A stretch of 23,516 nucleotides of DNA. Origin: DATKYK01 sp034430255 (lineage in GTDB: Bacteria; Chloroflexota; Dehalococcoidia; E44-bin15). Of the stretch, positions 14,132 through 22,121 are shown piece after piece. Position numbers and translations under genes: made by a program. The first letter of the stretch is position 1. Each line of letters opens with the position of its first letter. Where the stretch lies: NCBI GenBank assembly GCA_034430255.1, contig DAOUEU010000142.1:1-23516 (forward strand). The letters are read 5' to 3'. The notes under the pieces were generated by a model, which ran no database searches, was not told where the DNA came from, and worked only from the letters and a program-made list of their open reading frames with translations.

Positions 14132-16254
14132 TAAACAAGGGGCCGGCCCCTATACTGCCTGATCGCGTCGGGAGATTGAATGAGCTTGCCTATAACCTAT
14201 GGTGGGGATGGCATCCTCGCGCTCGCGAACTGTTCCGGATGCTGGACTATCCCTTGTGGAGGATGAGCAGCCACAACCCGGTCAAGCAGCTACGCAAGAT
14301 CGACCCCGATAGGCTGCAGGCGGCTGCCGACGATCCTATCTTTATCAACCTGTATGACTCCGTAATGTCGGCCTTCGATTGCGATATGACGGATGGCGAA
14401 AGCTGGTTTACTGCCCGATACCCCGAGCGGCTATCCGGGGCGATCGCTTTCTTCTCCGCAGAGTTCGCCATCCACAACTCCCTCCCTATATATGCTGGAG
14501 GGCTGGGGGTCCTAGCCGGCGATATCTGCAAGGAGGCAAGCGACCTGGGGCTGCCGCTGGTCGGGGTTGGCCTGATGTATCCCCAAGGGTACTTCTGCCA
14601 GCATATTTCCCCCGATGGATGGCAGGAGGAAATCCTCAGGCATTTAAACTTCGAGGAGGCACCAATCGATCATGTGCTTTCTCCCCAGGGGAAAAGAACG
14701 CTAGCACAGGTCCAGCTGGGCGACAGGTCAGTGTCCATCGGCGTGTGGGTAGCCCGGGTGGGCCGTGTCAACCTCTACCTGCTGGACACCGATATCGAGG
14801 AAAATGCGCCTGAGGATCGGAAATTAGCAAACCGTCTTTATGCCACTGAAGGAGAACTGCGCATTCAGCAGGAGATTATCTTAGGTGTCGGCGGGGTGCG
14901 CGTTCTCCGCGCGCTGGGTATTGAGCCAGCCATATGGCACGCCAATGAAGGACACACAGCCTTCATGATGTTGGAACGGGTTCGGGAGGAGGTAGAGAAG
15001 GGTGCAACCTTCGCCGAGGCCACCGAGAAGGTACGGGTAAACACGGTCTTTACCACCCATACCCCACTCTCTGCCGGTCACGATATTTTCCCAGTCCAGC
15101 TTGTGGAGAATTACTTTCGTAGTTACTGGGGACTTCTGGAGATCGACAGTGAGGCGTTCCTCAAGCTGGGACGAGAGGGCAGCACCGATGACCAAGACTT
15201 CAATATGACTGCGCTTGCCTTAAGAATGGCCGATCGGCGCAACGCTGTGAGTCAGCTTCACGGAGAGGTCGCGCGAAGGATGTGGCACGGGCTGTGGCCC
15301 GAATCTCAGGAAGCCGCTGTGCCTATTTCACATGTGACCAATGGGGTTCACATGCCCTCATGGATCGCCCCCGAGCTGGTTCAGCTCTACGACAAGTATC
15401 TCGGCCTGGACTGGGTGAAAAAACGCGATGACCCCGAGCTATGGCAGCGCGTGCTGGATATTCCCAACGACGAGTTCTGGACAGTCCGACAGACGCTGAA
15501 GAATAAGCTCACGAGCATTATATTGGAGCGGGCCCAGAGATGTTGGGCCCATTTTGAGCCGACAGCACAGCAGGTGACGGCGATGGGTGGCCTGCTTCAC
15601 CCGGAGTGTCTAACCATCGGCTTTGTCCGCCGCTTTGCTGAGTATAAGCGGCCAGCGCTGATATTTAAGGACTTAGAGCGCCTCAAACGAATCGTCAAAG
15701 ATCCTTGGCGGCCGGTTCAGATAGTATTCGCCGGCAAGTCCCACCCTGCCGATACGCAATCGAAGCTGCTGCTTCAGCAAGTATATACGATGGCCTCGGA
15801 CCCCGATTTTCAGGGGCGTATAGCCTTTGTCGAGGACTATGACATGCACGTAGCTCATTATCTGACGCAAGGGGTGGATGTTTGGTTGAATACCCCGCGC
15901 CGTCTCAATGAGGCCTGCGGTACCAGTGGGATGAAGGCCGCGCTGAATGGCGTCCCCCACCTCAGCGTCCGCGACGGCTGGTGGTATGAAGGATACAATG
16001 GTAACAACGGGTGGGCAATCGGCGACGGTTCCGGAGTGGCTAACCCGGATGCGGAAGATAAAAAAGATGCAGAGGCGCTTTACCGTCTCCTCGAAGAGGA
16101 AATCGTACCGCTTTACTATGATCGGGATCGAAGCGGCGTGCCCAATGGATGGATTAGCGTCGCCAAAGAGGCGATCAGCTCAACTGCCACCATTTTCGGC
16201 ACTAGGCGAATGCTGAAGGAATACACAGAGCGAATGTACTTAAAAGGTGCCTAA
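14113..16254 (+). CDS. glgP: Alpha-glucan (glycogen/maltodextrin) phosphorylase, GT35
   Basis: This 713-aa protein releases glucose-1-phosphate from alpha-1,4-glucans using pyridoxal phosphate. The N-terminal block (LNELAYNLWWGWHPRARELF) is the DUF3417-type segment of the short bacterial/archaeal phosphorylases. AEFAIHNSLPIYAGGLGVLAGD, WHANEGHTAFMMLER and HVTNGVHMPSW are further family signatures. PLP would bind Lys608 in NEACGTSGMKAALNG. The frame extends upstream to 13978, but the residues before ATG 14113 have no family character, so 14113 is taken as the start. The 19-nt overlap with the preceding fragment suggests coupled translation. It provides the degradative step for the glucan made by the GT4 and GH57 enzymes nearby. 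Confidence 0.92.
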   Translation: MENESVINKGPAPILPDRVGRLNELAYNLWWGWHPRARELFRMLDYPLWRMSSHNPVKQLRKIDPDRLQAAADDPIFINLYDSVMSAFDCDMTDGESWFTARYPERLSGAIAFFSAEFAIHNSLPIYAGGLGVLAGDICKEASDLGLPLVGVGLMYPQGYFCQHISPDGWQEEILRHLNFEEAPIDHVLSPQGKRTLAQVQLGDRSVSIGVWVARVGRVNLYLLDTDIEENAPEDRKLANRLYATEGELRIQQEIILGVGGVRVLRALGIEPAIWHANEGHTAFMMLERVREEVEKGATFAEATEKVRVNTVFTTHTPLSAGHDIFPVQLVENYFRSYWGLLEIDSEAFLKLGREGSTDDQDFNMTALALRMADRRNAVSQLHGEVARRMWHGLWPESQEAAVPISHVTNGVHMPSWIAPELVQLYDKYLGLDWVKKRDDPELWQRVLDIPNDEFWTVRQTLKNKLTSIILERAQRCWAHFEPTAQQVTAMGGLLHPECLTIGFVRRFAEYKRPALIFKDLERLKRIVKDPWRPVQIVFAGKSHPADTQSKLLLQQVYTMASDPDFQGRIAFVEDYDMHVAHYLTQGVDVWLNTPRRLNEACGTSGMKAALNGVPHLSVRDGWWYEGYNGNNGWAIGDGSGVANPDAEDKKDAEALYRLLEEEIVPLYYDRDRSGVPNGWISVAKEAISSTATIFGTRRMLKEYTERMYLKGA

Positions 16255-16313
16255 GGTATCACCTCATTGTGCTAAAAAAAGCCATCCCTGAAAAAGCTGA
16301 CCTTGTCAATAGC

Positions 16314-16632
16314 TGACAGGATCTACCTACTCATCCCTTCGTAGCAGAACGCTACACTATGTCGATGAGGCCGAGGCTGCCCGATGTGAGGTTGAGGAAC
16401 TGCTCACTAACCGGCGGATTCAACTAGCTGATATGGAAATGGTGATGCGCTATGTTCAAGATCTACGAGGTCTGCTTTCCCAAGGTTCCCTGTCGGAGCA
16501 GAAGGCCTTCATTCGCAGCTTCGTGAAAGAGGTGCGGGTTACGGGAAAGGAAGTGCTTATAATATACACAATGCCCCTGCCACCCAATGGAGTGATCCAC
16601 GAGCGGTCAGGGGTTCTTTCTATTGTAAATGA
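16314..16632 (+). pseudogene. Serine recombinase C-terminal remnant abutting tRNA-Ala
   Basis: After a stop at about 16311, the frame reads through YVDEAEAARCEVEELLTNRR and MRYVQDLRGLLSQGSLSEQKAF, then IRSFVKEVRVTGKEV and YTMPLPP. This is the coiled-coil plus terminal beta segment found at the end of large serine recombinases. The N-terminal catalytic domain and the zinc ribbon are missing, and no start fits a complete enzyme. The same frame stays open through the antisense of the tRNA-Ala gene to 16738, where it reads as GTRTPDLLRARE, a known artefact. It is the end of a former integrated element whose body has been lost. Confidence 0.7.
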
Positions 16633-16708
16633 TGGTGGAGCTGAGGGGACTCGAACCCCTGACCTCCTCCGTGCAAGGGAGGCGCTCTCCCAGCTGAGCT
16701 ACAGCCCC
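16633..16708 (-). tRNA. tRNA-Ala (anticodon UGC)
   Basis: The reverse complement gives a full cloverleaf: acceptor GGGGCTG/CAGCTCC with one G-U pair, D-arm GCTC...GAGC, anticodon loop CTTGCAC (TGC), T-arm AGGGG-TTCGAGT-CCCCT and an encoded 3' ACCA. It is the last tRNA of the five-gene array, and its 3' end borders the recombinase remnant. Confidence 0.95.
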
Positions 16709-16751
16709 TTTACCATGCTGCCGGTTTTTTACAGTTGACTATCAAGGGAAG

Positions 16752-16828
16752 TGGTGGGCGATAGAGGACTCGAACCTCTGACCTTCTGCGTGTAAAGCAG
16801 ACGCTCTAACCAACTGAGCTAATCGCCC
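16752..16828 (-). tRNA. tRNA-Val (anticodon UAC)
   Basis: Full cloverleaf on the minus strand: acceptor GGGCGAT/ATCGCCC, anticodon stem TCTGC/GCAGA with loop TTTACAC (TAC), T-arm AGAGG-TTCGAGT-CCTCT, and 3' ACCA encoded. It starts 1 nt after the end of tRNA-Arg in transcription order, so the two must be processed from one precursor. Confidence 0.95.
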
Positions 16829-16829
16829 A

Positions 16830-16906
16830 TGGCGCGCTTGGCGGGGCTCGAACCCACGGCCTCAGCCTCCGCAGGGCTGCGCTCTATCCAACTGAGCTAC
16901 AAGCGC
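16830..16906 (-). tRNA. tRNA-Arg (anticodon GCG)
   Basis: Cloverleaf on the minus strand: acceptor GCGCTTG/CAAGCGC perfectly paired, anticodon stem CAGCC/GGCTG with the loop CTGCGGA (anticodon GCG, reading CGC), T-arm GTGGG-TTCGAGC-CCCGC, discriminator G and encoded CCA. Most bacteria decode CGN with an A34 (inosine) tRNA-Arg(ACG), so GCG is unusual. Confidence 0.92.
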
Positions 16907-17027
16907 TTTTCTCCGAACTAATTGGCCTTGTTTGATTTAGAAAGACTGCGGTGGGTAACTTTTAACCTTAATCCTTTTTACCGAGAGTATTTTTCAAAGG
17001 TGTGATTGCTATATATTGTAGAAGAAA

Positions 17028-17111
17028 TGCCGAAGGAGGGATTTGAACCCTCACGTCCGCAAGGGACACTACGCCCTGAACGTAGCGCGTCTGCCTTTCC
17101 GCCACTTCGGC
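17028..17111 (-). tRNA. tRNA-Leu (anticodon CAG)
   Basis: Class II tRNA on the minus strand: acceptor GCCGAAG/CTTCGGC, anticodon stem CTACG/CGTAG with loop TTCAGGG (CAG), long variable arm GTCC-CTTGC-GGAC, T-arm GAGGG-TTCAAAT-CCCTC. The CCA is not encoded (A followed by TTT), unlike the downstream three tRNAs of the array. Confidence 0.95.
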
Positions 17112-17133
17112 ACTTTATCACCTGGAATAAGAA

Positions 17134-17206
17134 TGGGCAGTACTGGACTTGAACCAGTGACCTCTTGCGTGTGAAGCAAGCGCTCTATCCACTGAGCTAA
17201 CCGCCC
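17134..17206 (-). tRNA. tRNA-Val (anticodon CAC)
   Basis: Cloverleaf on the minus strand: acceptor GGGCGGT/ACTGCCC with one G-U pair, anticodon stem CTTGC/GCAAG with loop TTCACAC (CAC), T-arm ACTGG-TTCAAGT-CCAGT. CCA is not encoded. It is the first gene of the array after the promoter. Confidence 0.95.
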
Positions 17207-17218
17207 GTGTGCAGGTTT

Positions 17219-17248
17219 ATTCTACCCTAACCCCAGGACTAAAATCAA
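17219..17248 (-). promoter_or_regulatory. Promoter of the tRNA array
   Basis: On the minus strand TTGATT (17248-17243) is followed by 18 nt and TAGAAT (17224-17219). The predicted start point is just before tRNA-Val(CAC) at 17206, which fits the very short leader typical of tRNA operons. Confidence 0.6.
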
Positions 17249-17368
17249 GCTAGTGTGTTCGTACGGTATATTAGCGATAAATAAACCGCTAGCCTATTGT
17301 GGGTTTCATTACAAGTGAATTAAAGGAATATGACGTTAACCACCTATCCGCCCTGAGATGTATTTCTG

Positions 17369-17412
17369 CCCCGGCAAGTCGGGGATACCCCTGCCCCCGA
17401 TAATATCGGGGG
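17369..17412. repeat. Pair of GC-rich palindromes
   Basis: CCCCG-GCAAGT-CGGGG (17369-17384) is followed by CCCCCGAT-AAT-ATCGGGGG (17394-17412), a perfect 8-bp stem with a 3-nt loop. There is no T-tract. The second matches the type of short dispersed palindrome seen in Dehalococcoidia-like genomes (from memory). It may act as a bidirectional barrier between the divergent units. Confidence 0.5.
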
Positions 17413-17524
17413 ACTCTACTATGTAACTTTCACGTGGTGGACCTTAGTGATGAGGATGGATATCTTAGATGAGTCCAAATGAATTCCATCGTCATTGTGA
17501 CGAAAATAAAGTGACAAAACACCC

Positions 17525-17554
17525 TTGACATTAGAACACATGTTCTGTTATAAT
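17525..17554 (+). promoter_or_regulatory. Consensus sigma70 promoter with embedded LexA/SOS box
   Basis: TTGACA (17525-17530), 18 nt, TATAAT (17549-17554): both hexamers are perfect. The spacer contains AGAACA-CA-TGTTCT (17533-17546), a perfect inverted repeat with the GAAC-N4-GTTC core of the Bacillus-type LexA box. Repressor binding there would block RNA polymerase directly. The start point would lie about 20 nt before ATG 17584. Confidence 0.75.
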
Positions 17555-17583
17555 CATGGTTACCATCATTTGGAGCATTTACC

Positions 17584-17832
17584 ATGTCAAAGCTCATCGG
17601 TGAGCCGATCAGGGTTCACCTGGATAAAGATTCAATACCGGCGGCCTTTATCTGGAGGAAGCGCCTCTACCGGGTGGTTGAGGTTATTGGCTGGTGGCGG
17701 GAACCCTCCGAATGGTGGATGGGGAAGACAGTACGTTTCTTCGTTCGCGTTAATGCTCAGAACACCAGTATCGGCACCTACGAGCTTTGCCGGCTCGGGG
17801 AAGCGTGGTTTCTCTATAAAGCCTTCGATTAG
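17584..17832 (+). CDS. DUF6504-like small protein (SOS operon)
   Basis: This 82-aa protein starts MSKLIGEPIRV. The middle reads IPAAFIWRKRLYRVVEVIGWWREPSEWW, and the end (TYELCRLGEAWFLYKAFD) matches the layout of DUF6504: a short beta-barrel-like domain with F-x-W-R-x-R-x-Y at the start and Y-x-L near the end. Such proteins are often encoded beside translesion-synthesis genes (imuB, dnaE2); this is from memory. No catalytic motif is seen, and its biochemical role is not known. TTTGGAG precedes the ATG. It is the first gene behind the LexA-box promoter, and its stop is 9 bp from the polymerase start, so the two form an operon. Confidence 0.7.
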   Translation: MSKLIGEPIRVHLDKDSIPAAFIWRKRLYRVVEVIGWWREPSEWWMGKTVRFFVRVNAQNTSIGTYELCRLGEAWFLYKAFD

Positions 17833-17841
17833 GCTATTAAT

Positions 17842-20800
17842 ATGGGTTTCGTTCATCTCCACGTTCACTCCCAGTATAGCTTTCTTGACGGGGCCTCACC
17901 GCTGGAGCGGATTTTGGAAAAGGCGAGTGCTCTGGGCATGCCCGCCTTAGCCCTTACCGACCATAACCGGCTGAGCGGAGCCATCAGGTTCTATGAGAGG
18001 GCACGAGCGCTGGGGGTAAAACCGATCATAGGAGCTGAGGTCGATCTGGAGGGGGGATATCACCTGACGCTCCTCTGTAAAAACAGACAGGGTTACTCGA
18101 ATCTGTGTCGCTTGCTGACCGAGGCTCACCTGTCGAATCGAGGAAGGCAGCCACAGGCCACCAGAGAGATGCTGAGGAGGTTAAGCGCTGGCCTGATCGC
18201 ACTTTCCGGGTGCAGCAGGGGTGAGATCCCTACATGGCTGGAGAGGCGAAATGTGGGCAGGGCGAGGGAAGCAGCCTGCTTCTACAGGGAGGTCTTCGGA
18301 GAGGACTTCTTCGTGGAGCTTATACGGTACCCCTCAAGGGAGGGGATGGTGGCCAGCTACCGGCTTGCCACCTTTGCCGTAGAGGAGAACCTGCCTGTAG
18401 TTGCCACCAACAATGTCCACTATGCCGAAATGGAAGAGTACACGGTAAAGGAGCTGCTCAGTGCCATAGGCCGGAATGTCCCCATCTCCGAGCTTGGGTG
18501 CTACCGAACTGTAGAGCAGTACCTCAAATCCCCCCAGGAGATGGCGAGCCTCTTTAGGGGTTTCCCCCGGGCACTGGCCGCAACGGAAGAGGTTGCTTCC
18601 AGATGTAACCTGGAACTGGAACTGGATAAACCCCGCTTCCCCGAGTTCGCTGTTCCCCGGGGTGAGACCGACTATAGCTACCTATCCAGGTTGGCCCTTG
18701 ACGGAGCACGGAGGAAATACGGCTCGCTTACCCCCAAAATCGTAAAGCGTCTTGAGCTCGAGCTTGATACCATCCGCAGGCTCGGCTTTTGCGGCTACTT
18801 TCTCGTAGTCTGGGACATAGTTAAGTGGGCCAGGGAGAGGGGTATCAGGTGTCAGGCCAGGGGCAGCGCGGTAGATAGCCTGGTGGTCTATGTGCTGGAT
18901 ATAAGCGTGGTTAATCCCATGGAATATGGCCTCCTCTTTGAACGTTTTATGCACCCTTTAAGGCGTGAGTCGCCCGATATCGACCTGGACATAGACCGGA
19001 GACGACGGGACGAGGTGAAGGACTATATCTATGAGAGGTATGGGGCTGAGAACGTGGCCAGCGTGGGGACAATAAATACATACATGGCCCGGGGTGCCAT
19101 TCGTGATGTGGGTAAGGCGCTTGAGATACCGGAGGGGGTCATTGAAGAGGCCTGCAGGGGCATCCATTACCTGCCTGCCTCCAGGCTCATGGAGTGTGCG
19201 GACAGCCTGCCCGAGTTGAAAAGCAGCGCCGTATATAAGAGGCCTGAGCTTGCCGGTTTCTTCAAGTTGTGTGCTGCCATAGATGGTTTCCCCAGACATC
19301 TATCCGTCCATTTAGGGGGACTGCTGATCGGAGACGGCAGGCTTTCCGATTTGGTACCCCTGGAGTGGTCGAGCGGTGGGGATATCATCAGCCAGTATGA
19401 CAAGGACGATATCGAGAGGCTTGGCATCGTCAAGATGGACCTGCTGGCGCTCCCTACCCTTACCGTTATCGAGGACGCGCTGACCGGGGTTAAAAGGAAT
19501 CGAGGTATTGATATCGATATAGACCAGATACCACAGGATGACCCTGAAGCCTTTGCCATGCTCCGTGACGGTAAGACCATAGGCACCTTTCAGCTTGAAT
19601 CTCCGGCGCAGAGGGAAATGGCAGGGAGGCTGCTGCCGAATCGACTTGAAGACATCGTTGTCTCAATTGCCCTGGTCAGGCCAGGGCCTCTCAAGTCAAA
19701 CATGGACAAGCGCTACCTGCCCCGGAGACACGGCAGGGAACCGGTAACCTACCTTCACCCCGGACTGAAGGCTGCCCTCGGCGAAACGTTGGGGGTGATA
19801 CTCTACCAGGAACAGGTACTTCAGGTTGCCCATGACCTGGCTGGAATGAGCTATGCGGAGGCGGATGGCTTCAGGAGAGCCATGACGCATGATCGAACTC
19901 CAGAGGAGATGGAGAAGATGCGGGGCTCGTTCATCTCCAGCGCCGCCAGAAACAGGGTGGATAAAAGGGTTGCTGAGAGGGTGTTTGAGCAACTGGCTGC
20001 CTTCGCCGCTTACGGCTTCTGTAAAGCTCACGCCGCTACTTATGCCATCCTCGCCTATCAGACGCTCTGGCTGAAGTGTCATTACCCCGCGGAGTTCTTC
20101 GCTGCGGTGCTGTCGAATCAGCCTATGGGTTATTACCCGCCACGTGTCCTGGTAGCTGAGGCAAGGAGGTGTGGGGTGGAAATAATGCCTCCTGATATTA
20201 ATAGGTCCTCTGACCGATATACCGGTGGGGGTGGGGCTATACGTGTTGGTCTCGCCCAGCTCAAGGGAATGTCGAACCGGGCACTGCAGTCTATCCTTGC
20301 ACGGAGGGTGGAAGGGAGGTTTACCTCACTAAGGGATTTCGTGCTTAGAACTGGGGTAGGCCAACCTATACTGGAGAACCTGATAAGGGTTGGGGCCTTT
20401 GATTCGTTGGGAAGTAGAGAGGAGATGCTTTCCGAATTACCCGGCCTGGTGGGTCTAGGCCGGAGGGTGGGAAAGGGGGCGAGGCCCCTGATTGAAGATG
20501 TGGAGACAGGCTCAGTAGAGGCCAACCTTAACATTGATAGGAAGACGAGGATGCTGGCGGAGAGAGAGCTGCTATCACTGGATCTATTGGCACACCCTCT
20601 GGATTTCTACCCCTTCGACAACAGGTTCACCAGGATAAAAGACCTGCCATCTGTGGCGACGGGTTGTGCGGTTAAGATTGCCGGCTCTGTCATTCGTTAC
20701 CAGACCCCACCAACCAGGAATGGAAACAGGGTGCTCTATATCATAATGGAAGATGGTACCGGTGTAGCCGATGTAACGGTATTCGGCGATGTCCAGGAAA

Positions 20801-20919
20801 AGTGCGGGCAGGTTATGTTCAGGGAGGGCTGGCTCGTGGTGGAAGGGAAGGTTCAGAGGAGGGGGCCAAAGGCACTTTCAATTATTGCAGAGAACCTGTC
20901 CCCCCTCAAACTATGGTAA
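17842..20919 (+). CDS. dnaE2: DnaE2/ImuC-like error-prone DNA polymerase III alpha subunit
   Basis: This 1025-aa C-family polymerase is shorter than replicative DnaE1 (about 1150-1200), as is typical of DnaE2. Domains in order are: N-terminal PHP (HLHVHSQYSFLDG at 5-17; LTDHNRLSGA), palm and fingers with catalytic Asp381/Asp383 in PDIDLDIDRRRRDE and Asp533 in IVKMDLLALPTLT, HhH/linker, and a C-terminal OB fold (about 935-1015, CAVKIAGSVIRYQTPP...). RRRRDEV after the aspartates is characteristic of DnaE2. The PHP site has Asn191 where active PHP domains have Asp (TNNVHY). With the LexA-box promoter and DUF6504 partner it is predicted to carry out SOS-induced translesion synthesis. No imuA/imuB is present in the window. 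Confidence 0.88.
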   Translation: MGFVHLHVHSQYSFLDGASPLERILEKASALGMPALALTDHNRLSGAIRFYERARALGVKPIIGAEVDLEGGYHLTLLCKNRQGYSNLCRLLTEAHLSNRGRQPQATREMLRRLSAGLIALSGCSRGEIPTWLERRNVGRAREAACFYREVFGEDFFVELIRYPSREGMVASYRLATFAVEENLPVVATNNVHYAEMEEYTVKELLSAIGRNVPISELGCYRTVEQYLKSPQEMASLFRGFPRALAATEEVASRCNLELELDKPRFPEFAVPRGETDYSYLSRLALDGARRKYGSLTPKIVKRLELELDTIRRLGFCGYFLVVWDIVKWARERGIRCQARGSAVDSLVVYVLDISVVNPMEYGLLFERFMHPLRRESPDIDLDIDRRRRDEVKDYIYERYGAENVASVGTINTYMARGAIRDVGKALEIPEGVIEEACRGIHYLPASRLMECADSLPELKSSAVYKRPELAGFFKLCAAIDGFPRHLSVHLGGLLIGDGRLSDLVPLEWSSGGDIISQYDKDDIERLGIVKMDLLALPTLTVIEDALTGVKRNRGIDIDIDQIPQDDPEAFAMLRDGKTIGTFQLESPAQREMAGRLLPNRLEDIVVSIALVRPGPLKSNMDKRYLPRRHGREPVTYLHPGLKAALGETLGVILYQEQVLQVAHDLAGMSYAEADGFRRAMTHDRTPEEMEKMRGSFISSAARNRVDKRVAERVFEQLAAFAAYGFCKAHAATYAILAYQTLWLKCHYPAEFFAAVLSNQPMGYYPPRVLVAEARRCGVEIMPPDINRSSDRYTGGGGAIRVGLAQLKGMSNRALQSILARRVEGRFTSLRDFVLRTGVGQPILENLIRVGAFDSLGSREEMLSELPGLVGLGRRVGKGARPLIEDVETGSVEANLNIDRKTRMLAERELLSLDLLAHPLDFYPFDNRFTRIKDLPSVATGCAVKIAGSVIRYQTPPTRNGNRVLYIIMEDGTGVADVTVFGDVQEKCGQVMFREGWLVVEGKVQRRGPKALSIIAENLSPLKLW

Positions 20920-20954
20920 TATCAGCTCCATTTTTCTTTCAAAGACGAATGTTA

Positions 20955-22121
20955 TTATCCAACTGCTCCCATTTCTCGTAGTTTACTGATACGGTTGTCA
21001 GTATAGCCTATCTCACGTAGAATTTCGTTAGTATGCTGCCCAAAACTGGTGACCCAGTTCCTCACATCTACTGGGGAATCAGAGAGCTTATGCATCGATC
21101 CGATCTGCTTGAGACGGCCCGCTGTGGGATGATCAGACTCCTGGATCATCCGCCGTGCGATCAATTGGGGGTCGAATTCCACTTCATCGATACCCAAGAC
21201 CGGTGCGAAACATGTATCTTCATACATCAGCAGCTCTGCCCACTCATCCCGCGTTTTAGTCTTGAATTTCTCTTCAAAGAATTTATACATCTCGTCCCGC
21301 TTCTCGCCCTCATCGAACTGATGAGGGATGAATTCTTCACAGCTAAGAAGCCGGCACAGGTTAGCGAAAAATTTTGGCTCAAGTGTAGCAATGGTGATGT
21401 ACTTCCTGTCCTTTGTTTCATAGACGTTATACCAGGGGTACATCCCGTTCCAGATAGTCTCGCCTCTCTTGGGGACTATTCCACGTTTGTATAGATACGG
21501 GTTTGTCTGCATGGATGTCACTTCCGTTATGGCGTCTGTAATGGAAACATCCAGGAACTGGCCTTTTCCCGTCCTATCCCGCGCGATCAACGCTGCCAGA
21601 ATACCGACTCCGGCGGACAATCCTCCGGACCAATCAGCGACAACTGCGCCCGTTATAGCAGGCATCCCGCCCTTCGGTCCGGTCAAGTCTAAAAGACCGC
21701 TGATCGCCATGTAGTTTAGTTCATGCCCGACTATGTCACGGTAAGGCCCATCCTGCCCATAACCAGATAGGGACGTATATACGATTCGCGGGTTAATTTC
21801 TTTAATGGTATCGTAGTCGATACCCAAGCGCTTACTCACCCCGGGGCGGAACCCTTCCATCATGATATCAGCGCTCTTCGCAAGGTCTTTAAAGACCTCT
21901 CTACCCGCTTCTGTTTTCAGGTTGACGCCGAATGTCCGACAGTTACGTAGACCGGGATAGGTATCGAATACCATCATAGGTAGCGCGCTATGTTTCTCTT
22001 GATCGACATCAGATACTCTGATTACATCAGCGCCAAGGTCACTAAGCATCTCGGTGCAGAAAGCACCAGGGCCGATCCAGCACATGTTTATTATCTTTAT
22101 GCCATCAAGCGCTAGTACCAT
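20955..22121 (-). CDS. Family III CoA-transferase (CaiB/BaiF, alpha-methylacyl-CoA racemase-like)
   Basis: This 388-aa protein of the formyl-CoA transferase/CaiB/racemase superfamily begins LDGIKIINMCWIGPGAFCTEMLSDLGADVIRV, the family's start. YTSLSGYGQDGPY and GHELNYMAISG are the CoA-site and catalytic-region signatures. The catalytic acid of characterised members is the Asp in Gly-His-Asp-x-Asn; here it is Glu (GHELN). A C-terminal small domain follows. The substrate (carnitine, bile acid, benzylsuccinate or other acyl-CoA) cannot be assigned. It is convergent with dnaE2 (35 bp apart). A GAAGGAG ribosome site lies upstream. It probably belongs to anaerobic acyl-CoA metabolism. Confidence 0.88.
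   Translation of the reverse strand: MVLALDGIKIINMCWIGPGAFCTEMLSDLGADVIRVSDVDQEKHSALPMMVFDTYPGLRNCRTFGVNLKTEAGREVFKDLAKSADIMMEGFRPGVSKRLGIDYDTIKEINPRIVYTSLSGYGQDGPYRDIVGHELNYMAISGLLDLTGPKGGMPAITGAVVADWSGGLSAGVGILAALIARDRTGKGQFLDVSITDAITEVTSMQTNPYLYKRGIVPKRGETIWNGMYPWYNVYETKDRKYITIATLEPKFFANLCRLLSCEEFIPHQFDEGEKRDEMYKFFEEKFKTKTRDEWAELLMYEDTCFAPVLGIDEVEFDPQLIARRMIQESDHPTAGRLKQIGSMHKLSDSPVDVRNWVTSFGQHTNEILREIGYTDNRISKLREMGAVG

Larger units (their letters stand above)
17207..17583. other. Intergenic region between tRNA array and SOS operon
   Basis: About 380 bp without a gene. It holds the tRNA promoter, two adjacent GC-rich hairpins (17369-17384 and 17394-17412), a small CGTCA-TTG-TGACG hairpin (17490-17502) and the SOS promoter at 17525-17554. 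No open frame of interest was seen. Confidence 0.6.

Noticed and set aside
16255..16632. Duplicate of the tRNA-Ala 3' end (second attachment site)
   Set aside because: I looked by eye for a second copy of the tRNA 3' segment left of the recombinase remnant and saw none in the window.
16633..16738. C-terminal 35 residues of the recombinase frame
   Set aside because: This part is the antisense of tRNA-Ala plus spacer; GTRTPDLLRARE is a known read-through artefact.
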